DNA from: Kosakonia sp. BYX6
Lineage (GTDB): Bacteria > Pseudomonadota > Gammaproteobacteria > Enterobacterales > Enterobacteriaceae
Assembly (NCBI RefSeq): GCF_038449125.1
Contig: NZ_CP151800.1
Location: 3,630,406-3,694,405 of the forward strand
Reading direction: 5' to 3'
DNA: 64,000 bases
Shown here: positions 48,041 to 56,367 of the stretch, one piece after another
How the letters are laid out: each line of letters opens with the position of its first letter
Numbering within the stretch: the first letter of the stretch is position 1
The notes under the pieces: model-generated
What the model saw: only the letters and a program-made list of their open reading frames with translations
The model's database searches: none
Told to the model about the DNA's origin: nothing
Position numbers and translations under genes: made by a program

Positions 48041-48186
48041 TGCCGTTGTGAATCTGTGTACGTATTGTGTATTCCTGTGTACTCAGTGTGTTTTCCTAAA
48101 GCATTTGTGCAGGATTAGTCGTGTAAAAGAGTGCAGCATATGTGTTTATTGAAAGGAAACTTATTTGAACACCCCAAGGAATATTT

Positions 48187-48468
48187 TTATTCTTGCGGCT
48201 TGAGCTTTGGTGGTCTGCCACGTTTCCTTTGAGACTTATTTATCTCTTTCGATATATCATCATTCTCTTTCTTTGACTCAACGGATTTATCTATCCAGTC
48301 CTTGACATCTTCTCTACGCCAGAGAAGGCGTTTATTACCTGGAAGACGGCACCTTGGTGGCAGACATTTTGGATTTCGCGTTGCATCACTGCGTATACTT
48401 TTTACGGTTTTCTTTAACGCAAAAGCCAACTCTTCAACGGTTATAAGTTCTGGCATAACTGATTTCAT
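48187..48468 (-). CDS. AlpA-like DNA-binding protein (excisionase/regulator candidate)
   Basis: 93 aa. Winged-helix MerR/AlpA-type domain (LITVEELAFALKKTVKSIRS, then RCRLPGNKRLLWRREDVKDW) plus a basic tail with an AT-hook-like KRGRPPKLKP. Start could be residue 1 or Met5. Such proteins act as excisionase or integrase activators in P4-like islands. Two KorB-like palindromes lie 35-62 bases upstream, over its promoter, so its expression is probably tied to a plasmid repressor. Confidence 0.75.
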   Translation of the reverse strand: MKSVMPELITVEELAFALKKTVKSIRSDATRNPKCLPPRCRLPGNKRLLWRREDVKDWIDKSVESKKENDDISKEINKSQRKRGRPPKLKPQE

Positions 48469-48502
48469 CGAAGAACCTATCTCTCAGTAAAAATTAGAGG
48501 AT

Positions 48503-48530
48503 TTTAGCTGCTAAAATTTTAGCTGCTAAA
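48503..48530. promoter_or_regulatory. Two KorB-like operators
   Basis: TTTAGCTGCTAAA at 48503-48515 and again at 48518-48530, each within ATTTTAGCTGCTAAAAT. It matches the IncP KorB operator TTTAGCSGCTAAA except for the central base. Directly upstream of the AlpA-like gene. Confidence 0.7.
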
Positions 48531-48782
48531 ATTTGCAAACCAACGTTATGAATTGAGAATAATTAAAACTTACTGGCAAAAATAGTTATGTCAACAGAGT
48601 TTTTTATTGAGTGGGTTTTTATTCTGCAGGAAATTTGTTTTTTTGGCATTTTTTGAACGACGCTAAGGCTTTAATAATTCTTTTAATCTTTTTGGTTATA
48701 TATAGGGTTAAAGATCTGGTTAGAAGGATGTGGAAAAGAGATATATCTAATTGTTTATTATGATAATTTTTGATTAGTACCG

Positions 48783-48840
48783 TACCTCATATGTCATGAA
48801 AGTCTACCTCAAATGTCAATAAACCCTACTTCATATGTCA
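48783..48840 (-). repeat. Three 22-bp-spaced iterons (TrfA-like)
   Basis: Minus-strand TGACATATGAGGTA, TGACATTTGAGGTA and TGACATATGAAGTA, starting exactly every 22 bp (plus-strand copies at 48783, 48805, 48827). The core TGACANTTGAGG is that of RK2/RP4 oriV iterons, which also repeat about every 22 bp. Confidence 0.75.
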
Positions 48841-48931
48841 ATAATATAGAAAATAAAGAAACAGGTTATGCACAATATTATTAACAGAATCTGTGGATAA
48901 ATACACAGCTTATACATGAAAAATATAAATT

Positions 48932-48943
48932 ATTTAGCTAAAC
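48932..48943. promoter_or_regulatory. KorA-like operator, one mismatch
   Basis: ATTTAGCTAAAC differs from the IncP KorA site GTTTAGCTAAAC only in the first base; lies within the DnaA-box region. Confidence 0.5.
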
Positions 48944-49006
48944 TAAATAGCAATAAATAAAATGAAACAAAATGTAAAATTATGGTTTTTGGTAATAGTT
49001 ATCCAC

Positions 49007-49024
49007 AAAGGTTAGCTAACCTTT
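49007..49024. promoter_or_regulatory. 18-bp palindrome with TTAGCTAA core
   Basis: AAAGGTTAGCTAACCTTT is a perfect palindrome overlapping the last DnaA box by one base. Same TTAGCTAA centre as the KorA sites; also echoed by GTTAGCTAAC in the oriT inverted repeat (48009-48018). Confidence 0.5.
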
Positions 49025-49117
49025 GCGGGCTACATTAATCATGAAAGTACCATCATTAACAACGGATATATCGAAATCAGGAAGTAAAACCCTTTAGTGA
49101 ATGATCCTCGATGGCTG

Positions 49118-49129
49118 GTTTAGCTAAAC
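49118..49129. promoter_or_regulatory. Perfect KorA operator
   Basis: GTTTAGCTAAAC, identical to the IncP KorA operator, 59 bases upstream of the HigA-like gene. Confidence 0.7.
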
Positions 49130-49187
49130 AAATTTAAACTTTACTGAGTATTAATGAAGTATAAATATTGATCCCAGATAGAAAGAG

Positions 49188-49688
49188 ATGATAAATGGAG
49201 AGGTACGTTTACGGCATGGGAACGCTACTCACAGTAAAGCCGGGAAGATAGGGAAACTAAACCCGACTGGTAAGGCTAGGCTTGAATATGTGAAGCTCTG
49301 GACGGAGGGGACATCCTACATTAGGCTAAAAATTCTATCTTCAGATAAATGCAAGTTGGAACATTGTTGTGGTATCTTTGCTGGTGATAAGATTAGTGTA
49401 TATTCTTTTAAAAAGGCGACTGATGTGAAGACGAAAAGTGCTGCACCAACGACCGTAGGAGAAATGCTGTTATTTGAATTTTTAAAGCCATTAGGAATAT
49501 CAGCGTACGAATTATCTATTAAAATGGATATTTCCTATAAAAGAATGATTGATATCTTACAGAATGAATCTTCAATAACAGAGAAAGAGTGTTTATCTCT
49601 TTCAGTTATTTTTAATACAGATGTTTATTTTTGGTGGAACCTACATAATAACTATAATAATTGGATGCAGCGTAAAAACATTCTTTGA
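49188..49688 (+). CDS. HigA-like XRE protein with an unknown N-terminal domain
   Basis: 166 aa. The C-terminal half (about 87-166) is a HigA/XRE-type helix-turn-helix: TVGEMLLFEFLKPLGISAYE, LSIKMDISYKRMIDILQNES, then the family ending FWWNLHNNYNNW. The N-terminal 85 residues (RLRHGNATHSKAGKIGKLNP ...) are basic and match nothing I know. No HigB-like toxin is adjacent. With a perfect KorA site in its promoter region, it looks like a regulator whose level depends on the helper plasmid. Convergent with the retron operon. Confidence 0.7.
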   Translation: MINGEVRLRHGNATHSKAGKIGKLNPTGKARLEYVKLWTEGTSYIRLKILSSDKCKLEHCCGIFAGDKISVYSFKKATDVKTKSAAPTTVGEMLLFEFLKPLGISAYELSIKMDISYKRMIDILQNESSITEKECLSLSVIFNTDVYFWWNLHNNYNNWMQRKNIL

Positions 49689-49772
49689 TGAGAATGGGAA
49701 TCATGCGCAAAATATTTAAATCATTATCATTTAGAATAAAAACAAATGGAATCTGCGCATGTCCCCCTATTG

Positions 49773-50555
49773 TTAATATTTTATCGTTCCGTTCAATAAG
49801 CCTTGGCAAATTTTATCTTCACGAATTATTATGTCTCGTGTCGTTTGAAAAAATTTAGGTTCACCTTGATTCCATTGTAACAATAGATTATGAATTTTTC
49901 TTAAGTTTCTTTCTCGTGCACAATTATTGAAGTGAAACAGCAATTTTCTTCTAGCGTTATTTAGTCTACTGCAATTTAGATTTAAAACGTCAATTGTTTT
50001 AGTAACAATGCTAAGTGTTTCTGCAGTAGGTTTACCATCTATACTGATAGAATTACAGTACAATTCATTAGGTAGTAACTTACCTGTAACTTTGTCGAAA
50101 TTAAAAAATTTGTGCGCATCTGGAAGCGTGAGAGGTAGCAGGATTTTACCTGTCCAGTCTTTGTCAGTTACTTTATTTTTGTCTTCATAGTATGACTTAT
50201 ATGAATCACAACTTAGATTTGCTGGTAATTCAAAATCATCACCTGTATTTGTACCTCCTAGGCATACAGCTAAAAGATTAGACCACTCTAAATGCCAGTT
50301 ACTTCCACCAGGAAGCGAACCAGATTTAGATTTGAAATGCTCTACTTTTATTTCATGTTGATTTTCACGATCTAAATCTATTTCGCAATACGCGCAAAGG
50401 TACGTTTGATCATTGCAAATGTGTTGTTTGAGTCTCTTATATAAAGCGCCTTGTTCGTAATTCCTAAATTCATCCCAAGTCCCATTTGGATTTTGTGCTT
50501 TGAAATTGATAAAGAATTGATCTTCCTCGGTTTTATTGATCCTTTTCAAAATCAT
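49773..50555 (-). CDS. ptuB: Retron effector PtuB-like HNH endonuclease
   Basis: 260-aa HNH nuclease, second half of the Septu-type toxin pair in Ec78-like retrons. The nuclease site is visible in LCAYCEIDLDRENQHEIKVE HF split as CAYCEIDL (zinc Cys pair), KVEHFKSKS (His) and WSNLLAVC (Asn, Cys). The ATG at 50555 lies 23 bases inside the end of ptuA, so the two are coupled; a longer start at 50582 is possible. In Ec78 (Eco7) the PtuAB complex cleaves host tRNA-Tyr when msDNA is destroyed during phage infection; the target here is inferred. Confidence 0.88.
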   Translation of the reverse strand: MILKRINKTEEDQFFINFKAQNPNGTWDEFRNYEQGALYKRLKQHICNDQTYLCAYCEIDLDRENQHEIKVEHFKSKSGSLPGGSNWHLEWSNLLAVCLGGTNTGDDFELPANLSCDSYKSYYEDKNKVTDKDWTGKILLPLTLPDAHKFFNFDKVTGKLLPNELYCNSISIDGKPTAETLSIVTKTIDVLNLNCSRLNNARRKLLFHFNNCARERNLRKIHNLLLQWNQGEPKFFQTTRDIIIREDKICQGLLNGTIKY

Positions 50556-52161
50556 CCTCCCAAATTCTTTTTTCAATTTCAAGCTTTAATTCTATTAAAG
50601 TTTCATCATCTGGACCGAAATGCTGGGATAAAGTAGTACCTAGCTTTCTAGCATCTTCACTAGCATATTTTTCTGAAAATACTAAATTTTTATATTCTTG
50701 TAAGAGCTTTGTATACTTATCCTCTGGCGGCCTTTGAGCAACTTCGAACAAGTTTTCCAGTACCCATGAAGATATTGCCCCTCTTACACCTTTCGGTGCC
50801 TTAAACTTTTGGCCATTTTTTAACAACCATATATTTTGACTATCAATTGTATGACAGACCTGTGGACTATGAGTTGTAACTATAAACTGAATATTCTTAA
50901 AAGTTTTCTCAAGTCTTGGAATAATATTTTGCTGCCATGATGGATGTAAGTGGAGGTCTATTTCATCGATTAATACAATTCCAGTTCCATCCAAAGGGTT
51001 AACACTATTAGGGTTTAACAATGCCAATCTACGAGCAATATCAGCAATTAACGCTAAAATACTTTTTTCACCTTGAGATAATTGAAGAACGCTTAAAGAA
51101 ACATTATCTTTATCGACTGTCAGATCAAGAGGGGCCCGTTGAAGCTTAAGGTTACTAAAACCTGGAAGGAAAGAATAAATCGCATCTTCAATAGTGTGTA
51201 GTGTTTTACTATTGACTGAATAATAATTATTCAACTTCTCTTTTAAAACCTTCAAAGAGTTTTGATGATCTTCTAACAATTTTTTAGTAGTCTCAGAATT
51301 CTTATTTTCTGCCAGAAGAGCTTTTAGTAATGGATTGTCTAAGTCTTTTTCTTTAGCACGAATCTCTGCTCTTAATGCTGTTAGATCTGCATTGTCAGAG
51401 TTTTCAATTTCTATTAGTTCTTTAAACCATCTAAAGAACAACTTGAAATCAGCCTTTCCAGTCAGACTCTTATTATATGCTTTGAATTTATCCCAGATTT
51501 GCGCTTCTTTAATTTCTTCTGAATTCTCAATATCTCTTGTTGAAACGTCATTAGCTCTTTCAACTGTATACATTGCAATTAAAGGAAATGATACATTTGG
51601 ATTGATTGAATGGGCTGTTTTGAAAATATTCCCTAACTCATTAATCCCACTATAGTTACTTTTTGCTTTATCCTCATAACCAGGTTCAGTCGTAGCTATG
51701 ATCATAGGAAAACGAATTCCCATATAGTCGTAATTTATTGCGATCGAAGCATAGCTTTGACCTTTTTTTAACTCATGTTTTTCGATACCATCGCCATTAT
51801 GCGAGCGAGTAGATAATCTTGAGGATAGATGTGTCAGCCCCTTCTGGATTGCATCAAGAATCGTCGACTTGCCACAACCATTGTTCCCTACTAAGACGGT
51901 AGAGTTTTTTTTCATGGAAAAATCCATTATTAGGGACTCAAACCCTTTATAGTTTTCCAAATGAATATCAGCAACTCTCAGTTTTCCCCCCTCAATCTGT
52001 TTAGCTGATAATTCTTTGAAGTGATTAGATTTTTCCTCATCTGGCTCAACTCCGTACTCTTTTGAACCAAATACTTTATAAAGCTGATACGAAGAAGCAA
52101 AATCGCCGCCTTCCGATTTTTTAATTAATTTAGTTACTCGACTCGGTAAGTTCTTTTCCAT
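50533..52161 (-). CDS. ptuA: Retron effector PtuA-like ATPase
   Basis: 542-aa SMC/ABC-type ATPase, partner of PtuB. An N-terminal extension (about 1-60; SEGGDFASSYQLYKVFGSKE) looks like a Sel1/TPR-type module. Then Walker A GNNGCGKST (about 92-100), a helical insertion with charged coiled-coil character (about 240-310), signature LSQGEKS, Walker B GIVLIDEIDLHLHP, and the switch His in VTTHSPQVCH. The ATG directly follows the RT stop (TAAATG), with GAAGGAGG inside the RT end. In the family, PtuA holds PtuB inactive in a complex with RT and msDNA. Confidence 0.9.
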   Translation of the reverse strand: MEKNLPSRVTKLIKKSEGGDFASSYQLYKVFGSKEYGVEPDEEKSNHFKELSAKQIEGGKLRVADIHLENYKGFESLIMDFSMKKNSTVLVGNNGCGKSTILDAIQKGLTHLSSRLSTRSHNGDGIEKHELKKGQSYASIAINYDYMGIRFPMIIATTEPGYEDKAKSNYSGINELGNIFKTAHSINPNVSFPLIAMYTVERANDVSTRDIENSEEIKEAQIWDKFKAYNKSLTGKADFKLFFRWFKELIEIENSDNADLTALRAEIRAKEKDLDNPLLKALLAENKNSETTKKLLEDHQNSLKVLKEKLNNYYSVNSKTLHTIEDAIYSFLPGFSNLKLQRAPLDLTVDKDNVSLSVLQLSQGEKSILALIADIARRLALLNPNSVNPLDGTGIVLIDEIDLHLHPSWQQNIIPRLEKTFKNIQFIVTTHSPQVCHTIDSQNIWLLKNGQKFKAPKGVRGAISSWVLENLFEVAQRPPEDKYTKLLQEYKNLVFSEKYASEDARKLGTTLSQHFGPDDETLIELKLEIEKRIWEDDFEKDQ

Positions 52162-53127
52162 TTATCCTCCTTCAGAATATTTCTTGATAGACTTAATGGT
52201 TGAATCTCCATATTTTTTCTCAAGTCTTTCAATGAAAGTAGGCTCAATATTATTTGCAAAACTGATCAAGCCTCTAAGATGATTAATATCAACATTCGAA
52301 AGCTTGCCTTCTTTAAATTTAAACACTAAAGAAGTAATATACCTTTTTCTATCCCTTCCAATTGACAATTTATTATTATTAGTTAAAGTCACTCCCGTTA
52401 CATGACGATTATGTGCTTTAGAAGAATATACAATCTTGTTATTATTAATAATAAGCCGCGTGCCAAAAAAACGAATTAATGTTGTTTTTACTTTTTGATG
52501 AGCCAACCCTAAAATATCTCTTTCATTTGTTGAAAAAGTTAAATCATCAGCATATCTTGAGTAAGATATTTTATTTTTTTTGCAAAAACAACTTATCTCC
52601 TCATCGAAGCTGTTCATAACAACATTCGAAATAAAAGGGGAGCTTGGTGCCCCTACACTTAAAACTAATGCACCATTTTTTCTTTTTGATCTATTCCAAA
52701 AACAAAATTGTTTTAGTATATTTTTATCTTCATCTGAAATATCCAAATGTTGTCTGGCTAATGCCTTGAATAGAATTTCTGGTGTTATTTTGTTAAAAAA
52801 ATTGACTAAATCTAATTTTAATAAATAAACTGAGTTCTGATGTATCTTAGCGTTATGTAGTATATTTTTCCCATCAACATAAGCTGTGGCTGCATCGTGA
52901 ATATGCGCATGTTGTCTCAGTATTTCAATTATATCCCTTTGGATTGCTTTTACTCGTGACGTAGGTTGAGCTATGATACGATAGCCAATAGTCCGCTTTG
53001 GAATTTTGTATACTTTGTAGTGTGTCGCTGGTCTTGATTTTAAAAGTACGTCAAAATCAGGGTAAGCTTTTTGAAGTGTCGTTTCAATATCGATGCTCAT
53101 TACCAGCTTGTTCCGTTTACCAGTCAT
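52162..53127 (-). CDS. ret: Retron reverse transcriptase
   Basis: 321-aa reverse transcriptase that copies the msd part of the adjacent ncRNA into msDNA linked 2'-5' to a guanosine. Retron marks are all visible: NAKIHQNSVYLLKLDLVNFF (NAxxH and the first catalytic Asp), SRYADDLTFS (YADD, about 202), the retron VTG in NRHVTGVTL, and GAPSSPFISNVVMNSF. An alternative start is Met10 at 53100; neither has a good ribosome site. First gene of the RT-ptuA-ptuB operon, 60 bases below the ncRNA. Low GC compared with the flanking chromosome. Confidence 0.94.
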   Translation of the reverse strand: MTGKRNKLVMSIDIETTLQKAYPDFDVLLKSRPATHYKVYKIPKRTIGYRIIAQPTSRVKAIQRDIIEILRQHAHIHDAATAYVDGKNILHNAKIHQNSVYLLKLDLVNFFNKITPEILFKALARQHLDISDEDKNILKQFCFWNRSKRKNGALVLSVGAPSSPFISNVVMNSFDEEISCFCKKNKISYSRYADDLTFSTNERDILGLAHQKVKTTLIRFFGTRLIINNNKIVYSSKAHNRHVTGVTLTNNNKLSIGRDRKRYITSLVFKFKEGKLSNVDINHLRGLISFANNIEPTFIERLEKKYGDSTIKSIKKYSEGG

Positions 53128-53186
53128 TAACTAGTACCAAGAGATGAACAAGGAGTTTTTAGTACCCTGTCCATCCCGAGGTCTAG

Positions 53187-53353
53187 GCTCTTTACTTGAA
53201 GCCGCGGAACAAACTTTTTGATCCGCAACCTACTGGATTGCGGCTCAAAAAGTTTGTTCCGCAACTGTAAATGTAATCAATAAATTAGAGTTTGGCGCAA
53301 CGCCCAACTAGATTTGACCAATCAGGTGGTAAATCCATAATACGCTAAAGAGC
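53187..53353 (-). ncRNA. Retron msr-msd non-coding RNA
   Basis: About 167 nt on the minus strand. The 5' a1 segment GCTCTTTA (53346-53353) pairs with the 3' a2 segment TAAAGAGC (53187-53194). Right after a1 the context TTTAGCG matches CTTAGCG of Ec86, predicting the branching guanosine at 53345. Two msr stem-loops follow (GATTT-ACC/GGT-C-AAATC at about 53312-53336; AGTTGGGCG/CGCCAAACT at 53288-53309), then a long msd hairpin (53204-53262) with an 18-bp perfect outer stem and a 6-bp upper stem CCGCAA/TTGCGG. Boundaries are inferred from pairing. Confidence 0.88.
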
Positions 53354-53359
53354 ATTACC

Positions 53360-53388
53360 ATCTTACGCTTTTCTCCGCAAAACATCAA
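53360..53388 (-). promoter_or_regulatory. Promoter of the retron
   Basis: Minus-strand TTGATG (53383-53388), 17 bases, TAAGAT (53360-53365), placing the transcript start a few bases before a1, as expected for the ncRNA and operon. Confidence 0.65.
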
Positions 53389-53516
53389 ATGGTTCAGTAA
53401 AAAGGTAATGATGAGAATATTTTTTAAAAACAAGAAGTTGAAGTTGTAAATTAAAAAAACACACAATTGAACTCATACAGACTTTCGCTTTCTAGTGCTA
53501 AGTTAGACATTTCTTG

Positions 53517-53535
53517 TTGCCACAATTTTGCCACA
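53517..53535. promoter_or_regulatory. Integrase arm-type site, right
   Basis: TTGCCACAATTTTGCCACA, the counterpart of 42956-42974, about 80 bases inside attR. Confidence 0.6.
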
Positions 53536-53613
53536 CGTACAACGCGCAAAAATGCACATTCATGTTAAGAAAAGCAAAACAATGCAGCAGTAACCAGATG
53601 ATTTTATTAGAAA

Positions 53614-53665
53614 AGATGGTGCCGATAATAGGAGTCGAACCTACGACCTTCGCATTACGAATGCG
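53614..53665. repeat. attR: 52-bp repeat inside thrW
   Basis: Perfect direct repeat of 42857-42908, covering the 3' half of the tRNA gene including the anticodon arm. The island lies between the two copies. Confidence 0.95.
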
Positions 53666-53692
53666 CTGCTCTACCAACTGAGCTATATCGGC
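53617..53692 (-). tRNA. thrW: tRNA-Thr (CGU)
   Basis: 76-nt cloverleaf starting GCCGATATAGCTCAGTTGGT and ending TATCGGCACCA, anticodon CGT in CATTCGTAATG. The acceptor stem (GCCGATA/TATCGGC), the T arm and the encoded CCA are intact, so integration has preserved function. Next to proA, as in E. coli, where prophage CP4-6 uses the same site. Confidence 0.98.
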
Positions 53693-53743
53693 CCTGCGAT
53701 GTGTTCACGAGCGTGAATCACGGGGTAGAAGGTTAAAACTAAG

Positions 53744-53796
53744 CGGGTGATGCGTCAATGCCCTTGGGAATCAAACGGCTACTTTTGCATCACCCG
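53744..53796. terminator. Possible proA transcript-end hairpin
   Basis: 10-bp arms CGGGTGATGC / GCATCACCCG around a 33-base loop just after the proA stop (minus strand). Weak T-tract. Confidence 0.4.
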
Positions 53797-53803
53797 ATTT
53801 CAT

Positions 53804-55057
53804 TTACGCACGAATCGTATCGTCGCCGAAACCAATCCACTTATAGGTGGTGAGCGCTTCCAGGCCCATCGGGCCGCGCGCGTGCAGCTTCTGGGTGCTG
53901 ACCGCCACTTCCGCGCCGAGGCCAAACTGCCCGCCATCGGTAAAGCGCGTGGACGCATTCACATACACCGCAGAGGAATCCACTTCGTTGATAAAGCGGT
54001 CCGCGTTACGCAGCGTACGCGTCAGGATCGCGTCGGAGTGCTGCGTACCGTGCTGACGAATATGATCGATGGCCTCATCCAGATCGGCGACGATTTTCAC
54101 GTTCAGATCCAGCGACAAAAACTCATCGTCATACTGCTCTGCTTTCACCGCTTCAACTTTCGCCGGGCCGTTTTGCAGCAGCGCCAACGCTTGCTCATCT
54201 GCGTGCAGCGTTACGCCGCTTTCCGCCATTTGCTTGCTCAGCGCGGGCAGGAAAGTCCCCGCAATGCCTTGATGCACCAGCAACGTTTCAACGGTATTAC
54301 AGGTACTCGGGCGTTGCGTTTTGGCGTTGACGATTATCTTCAGCGCCGGGGCGATTTCCGCGGTGTCATCCACCACAATATGGCAAACACCAATACCGCC
54401 GGTGATCACCGGGATCGTCGACTGCTCGCGGCACAGTTTGTGCAAACCCGCGCCGCCGCGTGGAATCAGCATGTCAATGTATTTATCCATGCGCAGCATT
54501 TCATTGACCAGGGCGCGATCCGGGCTTTCGATCGCCTGCACCGCACCGGCCGGTAAACCGCACTCTTCCAACGCCTGCTGGATAACCTTCACCGTCGCGG
54601 CATTGGTGCGCCACGTTTCTTTACCGCCGCGCAGGATCGCGGCATTGCCGGTTTTCAGGCACAGCGAGGCGACATCAACAGTGACATTCGGGCGCGCTTC
54701 ATAAATCACGCCGATAACGCCGAGCGGCACACGGCGACGCTCAATGCGCAGGCCGCTGTCCAGCAAACCGCCATCAATAACCTGGCCGACCGGATCCGCC
54801 AAGTTGCAAACCTGGCGCACATCATCGGCAATGCTTTTTAAACGCGCCGGGTTCAGCGCCAAACGATCAAGCATCGCTTCACTCAAGCCATTACGGCGAG
54901 CTTCCAGCAGATCCTGCTCGTTGGCTAATAAAATGTCTTCCGCTTGTACTTCTAAATAATCGGCGATTTTTTCCAGCACGCGGTTTTTTTCGCGGCTGGA
55001 GAGCAATGCCAGCTTGTAAGACGCTGCTTTCGCCGCGATACCCATTTGTTCCAGCAT
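53804..55057 (-). CDS. proA: Gamma-glutamyl phosphate reductase
   Basis: Second step of proline synthesis: reduces gamma-glutamyl phosphate to glutamate semialdehyde with NADPH. 417 aa, same length as E. coli ProA, opening [20 protein letters not shown] and ending [15 protein letters not shown]. The catalytic Cys lies in [15 protein letters not shown] (about 256) and the cofactor region in [10 protein letters not shown]. It is 11 bases behind proB in one operon. Confidence 0.98.
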   Translation of the reverse strand: MLEQMGIAAKAASYKLALLSSREKNRVLEKIADYLEVQAEDILLANEQDLLEARRNGLSEAMLDRLALNPARLKSIADDVRQVCNLADPVGQVIDGGLLDSGLRIERRRVPLGVIGVIYEARPNVTVDVASLCLKTGNAAILRGGKETWRTNAATVKVIQQALEECGLPAGAVQAIESPDRALVNEMLRMDKYIDMLIPRGGAGLHKLCREQSTIPVITGGIGVCHIVVDDTAEIAPALKIIVNAKTQRPSTCNTVETLLVHQGIAGTFLPALSKQMAESGVTLHADEQALALLQNGPAKVEAVKAEQYDDEFLSLDLNVKIVADLDEAIDHIRQHGTQHSDAILTRTLRNADRFINEVDSSAVYVNASTRFTDGGQFGLGAEVAVSTQKLHARGPMGLEALTTYKWIGFGDDTIRA

Positions 55058-55068
55058 ACTTCTGCTCC

Positions 55069-56172
55069 TTAACGGATGATCATATCGTCACGGTGCACAG
55101 CGACAGGGCCGTATTCATAGCCTAGAATGGCGTCAATTTGCTGCGAGTGGTGACCCGCAATACGGCGCAGCGCGTCGCTGTTGTAGCGGCTGACGCCATG
55201 AGCGATATCGCGGCCTTGCAGATTACGAATGCGGATCACTTCACCACGAGAAAAATTGCCTGTCACGCTTTTAATGCCCTTCGGCAGCAGGGAACTACCG
55301 CGCTCCAGAATAGCAGCGGTTGCCCCTTCATCGACGGAAATTTCCCCAGCTGGCGGCGCGCCAAAAATCCAGCGTTTACGGTTTTCCAGCGGGGATTCTT
55401 GCGCGTGAAAACGCGTGCCGACCGGCGTGCCATTCAACACATCGCCAATCACGCCCGGTTTGCTGCCAGCGGCGATAATCGTGTCGATACCTGCGCGACA
55501 AGCGACATCGGCGGCCTGTAATTTAGTACCCATCCCGCCCGTACCAAGCCCCGAAACGCTGTCACCGGCAATGGCGCGCAGCGCATCGTCGATACCATAG
55601 ACATCTTTAATCAATTCAGCGTCAGGATTGTTGCGCGGATCGGCGGTAAACAGACCTTGTTGATCGGTCAGCAGCAGCAGTTTGTCGGCGCCGGCCAGAA
55701 TCGCCGCCAGCGCGGAAAGGTTATCGTTGTCGCCCACTTTGATTTCGGTGGTGGCGACCGCGTCGTTTTCGTTGATTACCGGCACGATATTGTTATCAAG
55801 CAGCGCGCGCAGCGTGTCGCGCGCATTGAGGAAACGCTCGCGGTCTTCCATGTCGGCGCGGGTCAGCAACATCTGGCCGATATGAATGCCGTAAATAGAA
55901 AACAGCTGTTCCCACAGTTGAATCAAACGGCTCTGCCCTACCGCCGCCAGCAGTTGCTTCGAAGCAATGGTCGCGGGCAGTTCCGGGTAGCCCAAGTGCT
56001 CGCGCCCGGCGGCAATCGCGCCGGAAGTCACAATTACAATACGATGCCCGGCGGCATGTTGCTGCGCGCACTGGCGCACCAGTTCCACAATATGGGCGCG
56101 GTTCAGGCGACGGGAACCGCCCGTTAAAACACTGGTACCGAGTTTTACCACCAGCGTCTGGCTGTCACTCAT
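55069..56172 (-). CDS. proB: Glutamate 5-kinase
   Basis: First, proline-inhibited step of proline synthesis. 367 aa: amino-acid kinase domain ([74 protein letters not shown]) and C-terminal PUA domain (about 275-367; [20 protein letters not shown]). Forms a complex with ProA, with which it is co-transcribed. Divergent from phoE, as in E. coli. Confidence 0.98.
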   Translation of the reverse strand: MSDSQTLVVKLGTSVLTGGSRRLNRAHIVELVRQCAQQHAAGHRIVIVTSGAIAAGREHLGYPELPATIASKQLLAAVGQSRLIQLWEQLFSIYGIHIGQMLLTRADMEDRERFLNARDTLRALLDNNIVPVINENDAVATTEIKVGDNDNLSALAAILAGADKLLLLTDQQGLFTADPRNNPDAELIKDVYGIDDALRAIAGDSVSGLGTGGMGTKLQAADVACRAGIDTIIAAGSKPGVIGDVLNGTPVGTRFHAQESPLENRKRWIFGAPPAGEISVDEGATAAILERGSSLLPKGIKSVTGNFSRGEVIRIRNLQGRDIAHGVSRYNSDALRRIAGHHSQQIDAILGYEYGPVAVHRDDMIIR

Positions 56173-56367
56173 GATTCTCTGCCGTTTTTAGGAAAAAATA
56201 AGAAAATACGATAGTAGTCAGACGTTGTAACAGGACTCAAGGCACTTGCCAACCGCCAGCGCGATTCGCTCACTTTTTTGTTGAGCGGGATCAGTCAGCG
56301 TAACGGTAGATTTTTACAAAATTGTTGCAAAAACATAAAAACATAACTTTTTAAAATTATTCTTAAT

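Larger units (their letters stand above)
48841..49024. other. oriV: Putative vegetative replication origin: DnaA boxes and AT-rich DNA
   Basis: Next to the iterons lie TTATGCACA (48866-48874), TGTGGATAA (48892-48900, reverse of TTATCCACA) and TTATCCACA (48999-49007), all fitting the DnaA box TTWTNCACA, in very AT-rich DNA. No initiator gene is present in the island, so replication would need a TrfA-type protein in trans. The remaining part of the 48469-49187 gap is non-coding. Confidence 0.65.

Noticed and set aside
48783..48840. CRISPR-like array
   Set aside because: Only three short repeats at 22-bp spacing without spacer structure or cas genes; iterons explain them better.
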